A stretch of 64,000 nucleotides of DNA from Arthrobacter sp. Soc17.1.1.1 (GTDB lineage Bacteria > Actinomycetota > Actinomycetes > Actinomycetales > Micrococcaceae). Shown here piece after piece: positions 39,985 to 48,346 of the stretch. The position numbers and the translations under genes are program-made. The stretch spans positions 496,001-560,000 of the forward strand of contig NZ_JBAJII010000001.1 in assembly GCF_036867195.1 (NCBI RefSeq), given 5' to 3'. The first letter of the stretch is position 1. Each line of letters starts with the position of its first letter. The notes under the pieces are model-generated. The model was not told where the DNA came from and ran no database searches. It worked only from the letters and a program-made list of their open reading frames with translations.

Positions 39985-40319
39985 CCCGAGGCACTCCCCA
40001 GGAACGGTCGATGGCGGTGCATCCGTCCGCCGCGCGGCAGAAGCTCAAGGTGCTCGTCAGGGCCGATCCGGACGTCAACAGCATCCGGATCATCGTCCAC
40101 GGCTGCGTCTCGCCGGTCAACGTGCACGGCCTGGATCTGGTGGTCCGACGGGCCGCCAGCCTGGCGCCCGCGACCGACGTCACGCTCGATCTCGGCGAGG
40201 CCGAGGCCTGGGACTCGATCCAGAAGGACCTCGAGGCGGCCTCCTTCGTGTCCCGGCTGGCACCCGGGATGCCGGCCGCCATGGGTCTACGGCTGCGCGT
40301 GATCGGCCCCGGGAGCTGA
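39981..40319 (+). CDS. Hypothetical protein, possibly STAS-like
   Basis: 112 residues, coupled to the previous gene by a 4-base overlap. Two strands and a helix alternate (LKVLVRADPDVNSIRIIVHG, then VHGLDLVVRRAASLAP, then DVTLDLGEAEAW), similar to STAS domains of anti-anti-sigma factors, but the usual DSSG/phosphoserine loop is not present, so a regulatory STAS role is only a possibility. Cytosolic. With the preceding gene it forms a two-gene operon downstream of a DevR-like box. Confidence 0.65.
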   Translation: MTRGTPQERSMAVHPSAARQKLKVLVRADPDVNSIRIIVHGCVSPVNVHGLDLVVRRAASLAPATDVTLDLGEAEAWDSIQKDLEAASFVSRLAPGMPAAMGLRLRVIGPGS

Positions 40320-40474
40320 GGCCGCCGGGACCCGCGTGGCGCTGCCCGCCGAACTCCTGACCCCCGGGAGGGTCCGGATGAATCCCATGGGTGTAGTCTC
40401 GGCTTCCATAGCGCGAGACGATACAGCGCTGCGCACCTGCGGGAGGGTTCACGAGGCCCGTCGCAGGGATCTGG

Positions 40475-42235
40475 ATGACCGGTCCTAGCGGCCACGGATG
40501 GCCGAACCCCACCGAGTCGGGGCGAGCCCCGGGCAACAGGACGGAACGTTCTGTGGATATACGACCGCACTACCTGCCCCCGGGATCACGGGTGCAGTCC
40601 TCCACCGCCACGGGTATCGAGAACCTCCTCTCGGCCTTCGCCGCCGTCGCGGACGATCTCGACCTCGACACCGTCCTCGAGCGGGTGGTCTCCGCCGCGT
40701 GCGAGCTGGTCGACGCCCGGTTCGGGGCGCTGGGCGTCATCGGCCCCGACGGGATGCTCGGTCCCTTCATCACGGTGGGCCTGGACGACGACGAGAAGAG
40801 GAGTATCGGCCCGCTGCCCCGAGGCCACGGGGTGTTGGGGCTCCTCATCACCGACCCGAAGCCGGTACGCCTCGCCGATCTGCGCCGGCATCCCCTCGCG
40901 TACGGTTTCCCCGACCAACACCCACAGATGACCTCGTTCCTGGGGGTGCCCATCCGGGTCCACGACAGGGTGTTCGGCAATCTCTACCTGACGGAGAAGC
41001 GCGGGGGAGCAGCCTTCTCCGATGCGGACGAGCAGCTCGTCGTCGCCCTCGCCTCCGCGGCGGGCATCGCGATCGAGAACTCACGGCTCTTCGACGAATC
41101 GACGCGCAGGGCCCGCTGGCTCGAGGGCGGGCTCGATGCCGCGCGTGAACTGCTCGGACGGCACATCGGGGCCCACAGCGATCTCGAGGTGGTGGCCCAG
41201 CATGCGCTGCGCGCGTCGCAGAGCTCCCTCGTGATCGTGCTGCGCGACCTCGGGCACCATCGCGGCCTCATCTGCGAGGCCGCCGACGGGTGCGGAGCCG
41301 GGACGCACCTGGGGCGCCACGTGCGGGGAGGCCCCCTCCTGCGGGAGCTCCTGGCGACCTCACCGCCCGCCCTGATCACCGGAGCGGACCTCGCCCTGGT
41401 CCTACCCGACGCAGCCGCGGAGAACATCGACGCCGCCCTGTGCTGCAGGCTCCCGGGCAACGGCGAACGGCACTTCCTCGTCATCGGCCGGGCGCCGGGC
41501 GCCGTCGCGTTCTCCGAGGCCGACCGCGAGATGCTGCGCTCCTTCACCTCCCATGTGTCGCTGGCACTCGAACTGCTGCGCGCCCACCGCCGGCGCGAGC
41601 AGGAGGCCGTGTTCGGCGATCGCGACCGCATCGCGCGGGACCTCCACGACGTCGTCATCCAGCGCCTGTTCGCCGCGGGCCTGAGCATCCAGACCCTGCG
41701 GAAATACACGTCGGATACCCATGCACTGGACCGCATCTCCGCCGTCACGACGGAGCTCGACGCGACCATCCGGGAGCTGCGCGACACGATCTACTCCCTC
41801 AGGTCCGTCCCGCAGGCGGCCCCGAGCTTCACGTCCACGGTGTTCTCCCTCGTGGCCGACGCCTTCGACGGCCACGACCTCGAGCCGGTCCTCCACCTCT
41901 CCGGCCCACTGGACTCGTTCGTGGACGGGGAACGTGCGGACCACCTGAGGGCCATCATCCTCGAGGGGCTCTCCAACGCCCTCCGGCATGCCGACGCCCG
42001 GCTCATCACCATCACGCTCGGCGTCGCCGACGGGGCCCTCGACCTCTCGATCGACGACGACGGCCGCGGCTTCACGGAACCCGACCGTGCCAGCGGACTC
42101 GTGAACATGAGGCGTCGCGCGGAGCTCTGCGGCGGCACCCTCTCCATCACGAGCACCCCCGGCCACGGCACCCGCATCCATCTCGTGATACCAGTCGACC
42201 TCAGGCAGACGGAGAACGCTCCGGGCTGGAGATGA
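40475..42235 (+). CDS. Sensor histidine kinase with two GAF domains (DevS/DosS, NarL-type partner)
   Basis: 586 residues, no membrane segment. GAF 1 (about 60-195; FGALGVIGPDG ... VPIRVHDRVFGNLYLTEKRGG) and GAF 2 (about 215-365) precede a HisKA_3 dimerisation domain, DRIARDLHDVVIQRLFAAG with phosphorylated H391, and an HATPase_c domain (EGLSNALRHADA N-box, DDDGRGF G-box). This order is that of mycobacterial DevS/DosS, where the first GAF binds haem and senses O2/NO/CO; haem binding here cannot be read from sequence. Start ATG 40475 has AGGGA nearby; GTG 40551 is an alternative. Its 3' end overlaps the convergent response regulator by 35 bases. Confidence 0.88.
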   Translation: MTGPSGHGWPNPTESGRAPGNRTERSVDIRPHYLPPGSRVQSSTATGIENLLSAFAAVADDLDLDTVLERVVSAACELVDARFGALGVIGPDGMLGPFITVGLDDDEKRSIGPLPRGHGVLGLLITDPKPVRLADLRRHPLAYGFPDQHPQMTSFLGVPIRVHDRVFGNLYLTEKRGGAAFSDADEQLVVALASAAGIAIENSRLFDESTRRARWLEGGLDAARELLGRHIGAHSDLEVVAQHALRASQSSLVIVLRDLGHHRGLICEAADGCGAGTHLGRHVRGGPLLRELLATSPPALITGADLALVLPDAAAENIDAALCCRLPGNGERHFLVIGRAPGAVAFSEADREMLRSFTSHVSLALELLRAHRRREQEAVFGDRDRIARDLHDVVIQRLFAAGLSIQTLRKYTSDTHALDRISAVTTELDATIRELRDTIYSLRSVPQAAPSFTSTVFSLVADAFDGHDLEPVLHLSGPLDSFVDGERADHLRAIILEGLSNALRHADARLITITLGVADGALDLSIDDDGRGFTEPDRASGLVNMRRRAELCGGTLSITSTPGHGTRIHLVIPVDLRQTENAPGWR

Positions 42236-42872
42236 AGACCGCCGCCTGCGTGCGCCGCTGGAACCCCAGCTTCGACAGCAGTGACGACACGTAGTTCTTG
42301 ACGGTCTTCTCGGCGAGGAACAGCTCGGCGCCGATCTCCCTGTTCGTCAGCCCGGCGCCGATCAGGTCCAGGACCCGCTTCTCCTGGCCCGTGAGCGCGG
42401 CCAGGCGCGGGTCCTCCAAGGAAGGGTCGGCGAGCCCGGCGACGATGCGCTCGCGGACCCCTTCCTCGAAGAGGGACCGCCCCTCGGCGGCGAGGCGCAC
42501 CTTCTCGACGAGGTCCGATCCGAGGATCTCCTTGAGGATGTACCCCGTGGCGCCGGCGAGGATCGCACCGCGCAGCGCCTGGTCGTCGTCGTAGCTCGTG
42601 AGGATCACGCAGGCGAGCGACGGATCCACCGAACGGACGTCGCGGCACACCTCGATCCCGCCGCCGTCCGGCAGCCGTGCGTCGAGGATGGACACATCCG
42701 GGCTGAGGGCCGGGATCCACCGGACGGCCTCCTCCGCCGACCCTGACTCGCCGACGATCACGAAGCCCTCGTCCTCGAGCAGTTCACGCAGCCCGCGGCG
42801 CACCAGCTCGTGGTCGTCGAGGATGAACACCGAGACCTGTCGCCGGGGCGTGTCGCGCTCGATGCCGGACAT
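42201..42872 (-). CDS. NarL/LuxR-family response regulator (DevR/DosR-like)
   Basis: 223 residues. Receiver domain: acidic pair D19-D20, phospho-acceptor D64 in SILDARLPDGG, switch residues in ILTSYDD and the GYILKE lysine. LuxR-type HTH at the C-terminus: LTGQEKRVLDLIGAGLTNREIGAELFLAEKTVKNYVSSLLSKLG, split by the expected turns. A strong GGAGGAGAC site precedes the ATG. The receiver plus HTH are close to DevR/DosR. It is convergent with, and tail-overlaps, the GAF histidine kinase, which is its likely partner. Its own upstream region has DevR-like boxes, suggesting autoregulation. Confidence 0.9.
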   Translation of the reverse strand: MSGIERDTPRRQVSVFILDDHELVRRGLRELLEDEGFVIVGESGSAEEAVRWIPALSPDVSILDARLPDGGGIEVCRDVRSVDPSLACVILTSYDDDQALRGAILAGATGYILKEILGSDLVEKVRLAAEGRSLFEEGVRERIVAGLADPSLEDPRLAALTGQEKRVLDLIGAGLTNREIGAELFLAEKTVKNYVSSLLSKLGFQRRTQAAVFISSPERSPSA

Positions 42873-42954
42873 GTCGTCTCCTCCGCCTCAACACCCTGTG
42901 CCTGCGCGAGCAGGCCCCTTGGTGACCATCATGGTCCCTTCGGGGCAGGGTGGG

Positions 42955-42970
42955 GAGGGCCGAAGGGCCT
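42955..42970 (-). promoter_or_regulatory. DevR-like box facing the response regulator
   Basis: On the minus strand AGGCCCTTCGGCCCTC; 13 of 16 positions match the box at 42978-42993. About 85 bases upstream of the regulator ATG. Confidence 0.4.
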
Positions 42971-42977
42971 TTCCATC

Positions 42978-42993
42978 GGGCCGTTCGGCCCTA
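42978..42993 (+). promoter_or_regulatory. DevR-like box facing the universal stress protein
   Basis: GGGCCGTTCGGCCCTA, perfect 14-bp palindrome core, 13 of 16 positions shared with 39593-39608. A separate 13-bp palindrome GACCATCATGGTC lies at about 42923-42936. Confidence 0.5.
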
Positions 42994-43091
42994 CCCGACG
43001 GGACGTGCCGGAGTCATCATGGAGGACCGTGTCCGGAACCACCGCCCGGGACACCGGGTGCAGCACCGCACGAGACAGAGGAGCAATCGTC

Positions 43092-43151
43092 ATGGATCCT
43101 GCCTTCCCGACCGGGAGAAGCCTGACCCTCCGAACCGGTCAATCGGCATGA
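43092..43151 (+). CDS. Candidate 19-residue upstream ORF coupled to the universal stress protein
   Basis: ATG 43092 is preceded by AGAGGAG (43077-43083), while the stress-protein ATG at 43148 has no visible ribosome binding site. The short frame MDPAFPTGRSLTLRTGQSA ends in TGA that overlaps that ATG (ATGA). This would couple translation of the stress protein to passage through the short ORF. Confidence 0.45.
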   Translation: MDPAFPTGRSLTLRTGQSA

Positions 43152-44107
43152 CCCAGGACACGACCGGCGACGGGACCGGCGAAACGACTGGTGGCATGAC
43201 CGGCGATACGACCGGCGGGATCACCGAGGACACGACCGGTGACATGACCGGTGATACGACCGGCGACATCGGCGGTACTGACCCGCGCCGACCCGTGATC
43301 GTCGGCTACGACGGGTCCGACGGCGCGAAGCGGGCCGTCCTGTGGGCATCCCGGTACGCGGTCGCCGCGCAGCTGCCCCTCGTCGTCGTGCACTGCTGGA
43401 CGTGGCCGTTCTTCACCCGCGATCTCGGTCCGGTGCAGGGAGTGCAGGACAGCGGGTTGCGCAGGGAGGCCGAGAGGCTCATGGCCGAAGGGCAGGCCCT
43501 CGCCACCCGGGCGGAGCCGGACCTCCTCGTCCGCACGCGCCTCGTCGTCGGGTTCCCCTCCGAGGCCCTCGTGAGACTCTCCGCGGAAGCGTCCCTCCTG
43601 GTGACAGGGACACGAGGGCTCGGGGGCTTCGCGGAGCTGCTGATCGGGTCGGTCAGCCTCCACCTCGCCGCGAGTGCCTCGTGCCCGGTCATGGTCGTGC
43701 GGGACGCGCGACCCACCCACGGCACCGTCGTGGTCGCCGTGGACGGATCACCTGCGAGCGACAGGGCGGCGGCCACGGCCGCTGATGTCGCCCGGACGCT
43801 GCACAAGCGCCTGCAGCTCCTCCACGTGAACGTGCAGCGCCGCCGCAAGCAGGCCGGAGCGCTTCCCGAGGGCAGGGACCCGGTCCTCGAGCGCGCGGCC
43901 GCACTGCTGGCCGGGACCACCGACCTGACCGTCACGGAGGACTCCGCCGCGAGCTCCTCCGCCGCGGGATTCATCGTGCAACGGACCTCGGACGCGTCCT
44001 GCGTCTTCCTCGGGGCCCGGGGCAGCCACTCGACGCCGACGAGGCTCGGTTCCACGATCCACGCGGTCCTCCACCACGCGAAGGGGAACGTCGGCGTCGT
44101 CCCGTGA
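43148..44107 (+). CDS. Tandem universal stress protein (UspA x2)
   Basis: 319 residues. After a 45-residue degenerate tandem repeat rich in D-T-T-G-D units, two Usp domains follow: first about 50-190 with VIVGYDGSDGAKRAV and the ATP-binding VTGTRGLGGFAELLIGSVS; second about 195-319 with VVVAVDGSPASDRAA and a degenerate FLGARGSHSTPTRLGS. Tandem Usp proteins are typical members of the mycobacterial DosR regulon. Located next to a DevR-like regulator and two DevR-like boxes. The repeat-rich N-terminus is unusual for the family and its coding DNA (43154-43275) is a decayed 12-base tandem repeat. Confidence 0.88.
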   Translation: MTQDTTGDGTGETTGGMTGDTTGGITEDTTGDMTGDTTGDIGGTDPRRPVIVGYDGSDGAKRAVLWASRYAVAAQLPLVVVHCWTWPFFTRDLGPVQGVQDSGLRREAERLMAEGQALATRAEPDLLVRTRLVVGFPSEALVRLSAEASLLVTGTRGLGGFAELLIGSVSLHLAASASCPVMVVRDARPTHGTVVVAVDGSPASDRAAATAADVARTLHKRLQLLHVNVQRRRKQAGALPEGRDPVLERAAALLAGTTDLTVTEDSAASSSAAGFIVQRTSDASCVFLGARGSHSTPTRLGSTIHAVLHHAKGNVGVVP

Positions 44108-44128
44108 GGTCGCCCGACGCCGCGGGTC

Positions 44129-45454
44129 TCAGCCGCGCTGGTCCGGTCCCTGCGCTTCGACCTGCTCGGCCTCGCGCTCCTCGGTCTCCCCGGCGGACGC
44201 GGTCGGTCCCGGCTCCATGCCGTCGCGCTCGCGCCAGCCGCCCCTGCGGTAGGCGGGCGTGCCGGCCGCCAGGATCACGAGGGTGAGGAGGGCGACGGCG
44301 AGCATCACGCAGACCATCGCCACTGAGTTCCCGCCGAGGAGCCCGACGAGCGGACTTACCAGACCCGCCACACCGGACTGCAGGGCGCCGATGACGGCGG
44401 CGGCCGTGCCGGCCATATGCCCGTAGTCGTGCAGGGCGAGCACGGAGGCATTGGCGGGGATGAGGCCCTGGGTGCCGAGGACCAGCCACAGGCCCGCGAC
44501 GAGCCCGACGATGCCCCCGACACCGGTGAGGACGAGGGCGAGGAGGATCAGCGCGCACGCGAGCTGCACGATCACGGCGACCCGGAGCACACGGATGGGT
44601 GCGGCGCGCCGGACCAGGGCCGCGTTGAGCTGCGCCGACCCCACGATCGCAGCGCCGTTGAGCGCGAACACGGCGGCGAACTGTCCCTGGGTGAGGCCGT
44701 ACTCGTCCTGGAAGACGAAGGGGGAGCCGACCACGTAGCTCATGATCACGGCCAGGCCGAGACCCGGGATCACCGCGAGGGCCATGAAGTGCCGGTCGCG
44801 GAGCAGCGCGAGGTACCCGCCTGCGACCTGGCGCGGGTCACCCGAGCGCCGCTTCCCGCGGGGCAGCGACTCCGGCATGAAGCGCCACACGATCAGGACG
44901 AGGACGAATCCGATGAGCGCGAGGGCGTAGAACACCGCCCGCCACTGCCAGGCGCCCGCGACGGCCTGCCCGACGGTCGGCGCGAAGAGCGGCGCCACCC
45001 CGATGACGAGCATGAGGCGCGAGAGCAGCCGTGCGGCGTCGGAGCCGACGAAACGGTCCCGGATGACGGCGATGGCCACCACCGAGGCCGCCGCGTTGAA
45101 GAACCCCTGGCACACGCGCAGGGCGATCAGGGATCCGATATCCGGTGTCATCGAGCACAGGATCGAGGTCACCACGTGGAGGGAGATCCCGATGAGCAGG
45201 GGCAGGCGCCGCCCGAACCGGTCCGAGAACGGCCCGATGACGAGCTGGCCCACCCCGGCACCGATGAGCATGCCGGACATGGTGAACTGCGCCGCGGCCT
45301 GCGACGCCCCGAGGTCGTCGGCGACCGCGGGGAGGGAGGGCAGGTACATGTCCGTGGTGATGGCCGGGAGGGCGGCGAGGGCGCCCAGCATCAGGATCCA
45401 CTTGACGGAGGAGTGGCGGTCGGGCGCGGCCGTGGAGGTTCTCGCGGTAGTCAC
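44129..45454 (-). CDS. MFS multidrug exporter, Bcr/CflA family
   Basis: 441 residues with 12 predicted membrane helices. WILMLGALAALPAITTDMYLPSLP is the Bcr/CflA-type first helix with the TDMYLP signature, and GPFSDRFGRRLPLL is the conserved motif A loop between helices 2 and 3. Proton-driven efflux of drugs or small metabolites is the family role; substrate unknown. GTG start at 45454, with only AGGG just before it. The C-terminal 35 residues are charged (GETEEREAEQVEAQG) and cytosolic. Confidence 0.88.
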   Translation of the reverse strand: MTTARTSTAAPDRHSSVKWILMLGALAALPAITTDMYLPSLPAVADDLGASQAAAQFTMSGMLIGAGVGQLVIGPFSDRFGRRLPLLIGISLHVVTSILCSMTPDIGSLIALRVCQGFFNAAASVVAIAVIRDRFVGSDAARLLSRLMLVIGVAPLFAPTVGQAVAGAWQWRAVFYALALIGFVLVLIVWRFMPESLPRGKRRSGDPRQVAGGYLALLRDRHFMALAVIPGLGLAVIMSYVVGSPFVFQDEYGLTQGQFAAVFALNGAAIVGSAQLNAALVRRAAPIRVLRVAVIVQLACALILLALVLTGVGGIVGLVAGLWLVLGTQGLIPANASVLALHDYGHMAGTAAAVIGALQSGVAGLVSPLVGLLGGNSVAMVCVMLAVALLTLVILAAGTPAYRRGGWRERDGMEPGPTASAGETEEREAEQVEAQGPDQRG

Positions 45455-45547
45455 CCTGAAACCCTAGGCAGATCGTTGACAGGGCGAACAGATGCGCTGC
45501 GAATGTGTCGTCGACGGCCGGCCGCTGGACACGCGACCGGACGCGGG

Positions 45548-46051
45548 CTAGCGCGGTGGCAGCCGGTGCGTGGTGACGTCGAGGCGGCCCTCGGTGATGG
45601 TCGCCGTCATGTAGGTGCAGTGCGGCTGGCGGCGGCGGTCGGTGGGGGACCCCGGGTTGAGGAGCCGCAGCCCGGAGTCGGCCCGTGTGTCCCAGGGGAT
45701 GTGGCTGTGCCCGAACACCAGGACGTCGACGTCGGGGTACAGGGCCGCCATGCGTGCCTCGCGACCCTGCTTCTGGCCGGTCTCGTGTACGACGGCGAAG
45801 CGGACGCCGCCGAGCTCCGCCCTCGCGACGAGGGGCAGCCGGCGCCGGAGGTCGGGGCCGTCGTTGTTGCCGTAACAGGCGATGAGCCGGTGCGAGCGGG
45901 TTTCCAGTTCCTCCAGCAGTGCGGCCTCCGTCCAGTCCCCGGCATGCACGACGACGTCTGCGGACTCCACCGCCGCCCAGACCTGATCCGGGAGGTGCCT
46001 CGCACGTCTCGGCAGGTGGGTGTCGGCGAGGAGCGTCAGGCTGAGGTTCAT
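45548..46051 (-). CDS. YfcE/MJ0936-type metallophosphoesterase
   Basis: 167 residues. Metal-binding motifs of the calcineurin-like phosphoesterase family are intact: LLADTH, VVVHAGDWTE, CYGNNDG, VVHETGQ and VFGHSHIP, followed by LNPGSPTDRRR. These small proteins hydrolyse phosphodiesters in vitro; the physiological substrate is unknown. ATG 46051 is chosen as the first residue before the hydrophobic NLSLTLLADTH; ATG 46060 is an alternative and GGAG lies before both. Confidence 0.85.
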   Translation of the reverse strand: MNLSLTLLADTHLPRRARHLPDQVWAAVESADVVVHAGDWTEAALLEELETRSHRLIACYGNNDGPDLRRRLPLVARAELGGVRFAVVHETGQKQGREARMAALYPDVDVLVFGHSHIPWDTRADSGLRLLNPGSPTDRRRQPHCTYMTATITEGRLDVTTHRLPPR

Positions 46052-46137
46052 GCAGCCCATTCTCCGGCGTCCGTCGCGGGTGGGCGCAGCCGGGGCGGGC
46101 ACCCGTGACATCGGGGGGACCCTGTGCCATGCTTCCC

Positions 46138-46149
46138 TAAGCACGCTTA
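46138..46149. promoter_or_regulatory. TAAG-N4-CTTA palindrome, site 1
   Basis: TAAGCACGCTTA inside the 14-bp CTAAGC-AC-GCTTAG, 32 bases before the small gene at 46182. The same pattern precedes the genes starting at 51292 and 51923. Confidence 0.45.
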
Positions 46150-46181
46150 GTAATAGCGTCCGGGACTACGAGGAGGCATCA

Positions 46182-46373
46182 GTGCAGATTGACAAGTCGC
46201 AGATCATCGACCTGCTGAAGAGCCAGGGCAAGCACGAGCACGCCGATCAGGCGCAGACCGAACTCCCGGACCAGGTGGACCCGGAGCAGCACTCGGACCT
46301 CCTTGCGAAGTTCGGTATCAACCCCAAGGACCTGCTGGGCAAGATCCCCGCCCTGGGTGGCTTCGGGGGCTAA
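46182..46373 (+). CDS. Small hypothetical protein, 63 residues
   Basis: GTG 46182 follows a consensus AGGAGG (46171-46176) at ideal spacing, which fixes this start. The protein begins MQIDKSQIIDLLKSQGK, continues with an acidic Gln/Asp segment ADQAQTELPDQVDPEQH, and ends in LLAKFGINPKDLLGKIPALG and FGG. It is soluble. It resembles small conserved actinobacterial proteins of unknown function, but I cannot name a family. The upstream palindrome suggests regulated expression. Confidence 0.75.
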   Translation: MQIDKSQIIDLLKSQGKHEHADQAQTELPDQVDPEQHSDLLAKFGINPKDLLGKIPALGGFGG

Positions 46374-46414
46374 TCGGTCCGGCGCCCAGGCGCCGACGAG
46401 CAGAGGAGTCAGCA

Positions 46415-46795
46415 ATGGATACCACTCAAGTGGTGTGGATCGTCGTCGGGATCGTCGTCCTCCTGGCCATCATCGCCGTCGTGGCGGTCCTGGCCCGCAA
46501 GCGCGGCACCGCCCAGCGGCAGCGCCAGCAGGAGAAGGACAGGCATCGCGCCGCGGAGATGCGTGAGCAGGCCAAGGCGACGGAGCTCGAGGCGCGCGAG
46601 CGCGAGGCCAAGGCCTCCATGGCGGAGGCCGAGGCACAGCGCGCCGAGGTCGAGGCGGAGCGGCTCCGGCAGCAGGCCCAGGAACGGCAGGGCGACGCCC
46701 AGGGGTTGCGGGACAAGGTGACCCACCATGTCCAGGCGGCGGACGAGGTGGATCCCGACGTCACGACGGACAAGGACCGGCGCCGCGGCTCCTGA
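46415..46795 (+). CDS. Single-pass membrane protein with coiled coil
   Basis: 126 residues. One N-terminal membrane helix (VVWIVVGIVVLLAIIAVVAV) is followed by a highly charged heptad-rich coiled coil (about 28-100) with Glu/Ala/Arg/Gln and no other domain. AGAGGAG stands before the ATG. Likely anchored with the coiled coil in the cytoplasm by the positive-inside rule (RKRGTAQRQR). Possibly cotranscribed with the preceding 63-residue gene, 41 bases upstream. Confidence 0.75.
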   Translation: MDTTQVVWIVVGIVVLLAIIAVVAVLARKRGTAQRQRQQEKDRHRAAEMREQAKATELEAREREAKASMAEAEAQRAEVEAERLRQQAQERQGDAQGLRDKVTHHVQAADEVDPDVTTDKDRRRGS

Positions 46796-46814
46796 GCCCT
46801 GCCGGCGTCCGGAC

Positions 46815-46852
46815 CACGGAAGGGGGCACTCGACGGGTGCCCCCTTTCCGTG
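46815..46852 (+). terminator. Terminator after the coiled-coil gene
   Basis: CACGGAAGGGGGCAC pairs with GTGCCCCCTTTCCGTG with one bulged base. Confidence 0.7.
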
Positions 46853-46977
46853 TGTCGGCCCGTCGCCGCTCCGGGGGTGGGCGGCGCGCAGAAGTGCGTG
46901 ACAATCCGGGGGCGGCCCCGAAGACTCGGAAGGAAGCCCGTGCCACTGCCCGGGCCGGTGGAACGGGAGGCAGGCGA

Positions 46978-47883
46978 ATGGGCGAAGGCATCACCGTGGT
47001 GATCACGGGGGCATCGAGCGGCATCGGACGGGCGACGGCGCGCCTCTATGCGGACGACGGGGCCCGCCTCGTCCTGGCCGGCCGGGACGAGGGCACGCTC
47101 GAGGCCGTCGCGGTCGAATGCCGGGGCCGGGGGGCCACCGCCATCGCCGTCCCCACCGACGTGTCCTCCGAGGCCGACGTCGACCGGCTCGCCGATGCGG
47201 CCGTCGAGCGCTTCGGCGGCATCGACGTGTGGGTCGGCAACGCCTCGCTCTACAGCTTCGGCACGTTCGAGCAGACGCCGTCGGAGGTGTTCGACCGGCT
47301 CATCGACGTGAACCTCCTGGGCCAGGTGTACGGGGCCCGCGCAGCACTGCGGGTGTTCCGCCACCAGGGCCGGGGCGTCCTGGTCTCCGTGGCATCCGTC
47401 TACTCGCGGATCACCTCACCCCTCGTGAGCCCCTACGTGACGAGCAAGTTCGGGCTCCTCGGCTTCCTCGAAGTGCTGCGCATGGAGTTGCGGGGCGCGC
47501 CGGACATCCACGTCTGCGCCGTCCTGCCGGCGACCATCGACACCCCGATCCACCAGCACGCAGCGAACTACACGGGCCGGCCCGTGCGCCCGCTCCCGCC
47601 GGTCACCGATCCCGTCCGTGTGGCGCGGGCGATCGTCAGGGTCTCCCGCAGGCCCCGGCGGCTCACGCAGGTGGGCCGGATCCAGTCCCTGTTCGTCCAT
47701 GCCAGGGCCCTGGCGCCCGCCCTCTACGAACCCGTCGTCGCCCGGGCCTACGTGGCGCTCGCCCTGAAGCGCGGCTCGATGCCCGAGGCTCCCGGCAACG
47801 TGTTCCAGCCCGATCTCGATGCCACGGGCGTCACGGGTGGGTGGCGGATCCTGCCCTGGCTGCGGCGGACGCCGGGGCGCTGA
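46978..47883 (+). CDS. Short-chain dehydrogenase/reductase (classical SDR)
   Basis: 301 residues. Rossmann NAD(P) motif TGASSGIG, WVGNASLYSFG in place of NNAG, catalytic Ser in VSVASVYS and Y-x3-K in SPYVTSKFG. AGRD after the second strand suggests NADP(H). The C-terminal 60 residues extend beyond the classical fold, with amphipathic and basic character, a feature of membrane-associated SDRs. GGGAGG precedes the ATG by seven bases; an in-frame extension to 46837 is Arg/Gly-rich and overlaps the terminator. Substrate unknown. Confidence 0.87.
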   Translation: MGEGITVVITGASSGIGRATARLYADDGARLVLAGRDEGTLEAVAVECRGRGATAIAVPTDVSSEADVDRLADAAVERFGGIDVWVGNASLYSFGTFEQTPSEVFDRLIDVNLLGQVYGARAALRVFRHQGRGVLVSVASVYSRITSPLVSPYVTSKFGLLGFLEVLRMELRGAPDIHVCAVLPATIDTPIHQHAANYTGRPVRPLPPVTDPVRVARAIVRVSRRPRRLTQVGRIQSLFVHARALAPALYEPVVARAYVALALKRGSMPEAPGNVFQPDLDATGVTGGWRILPWLRRTPGR

Positions 47884-48014
47884 GGCTGCTGCACTGCAAG
47901 GCCGGATCCTGCCGGCGGCCGGACCGTCGAGCACGGCCCCGGAGGGCTGTCAATGTGAGGGACACGATATCCGCGGCGCGCAGGGCCGGAGGGCCGCCCG
48001 GTAATAGTTGACCT

Positions 48015-48287
48015 ATGAATCAATGGCAGGGCCTCCTGGCGCAGTGCGCCCGGAGCATGGGCTTCGACCGGGGGCACCGCCGCGCGGCCTACGCGCTCCT
48101 CGGCGTCGGGGTGTTCTGGGCGGTCGGACTGTTCGGCGGGCTGCGGGTGCTCCACAGCGCCTCGTCACCGATGACCACCCTGGTGCTCCTGTACGTGATG
48201 CTGGCCGTCGTCGCCCTCTCGCTGGTCATCGCCGCGGCCGCCGTGGCCGAACTCGGGCGGCAGGCCGCCCAGAGGCGCCGCCGCTAG
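48015..48287 (+). CDS. Small two-helix membrane protein
   Basis: 90 residues with membrane helices at about 26-45 (ALLGVGVFWAVGLFGGLRVL) and 53-78, and a basic C-terminus QRRRR. A -10-like TAATAG (48002-48007) ends eight bases before the ATG and there is no ribosome binding site, so the transcript may be leaderless. Not recognised. Confidence 0.6.
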   Translation: MNQWQGLLAQCARSMGFDRGHRRAAYALLGVGVFWAVGLFGGLRVLHSASSPMTTLVLLYVMLAVVALSLVIAAAAVAELGRQAAQRRRR

Positions 48288-48346
48288 GCGGGACCTCCGC
48301 TCCTGCCGGCCCCGAGCCGCAGGATCCGGCCCACGGGTGCGGCCGC

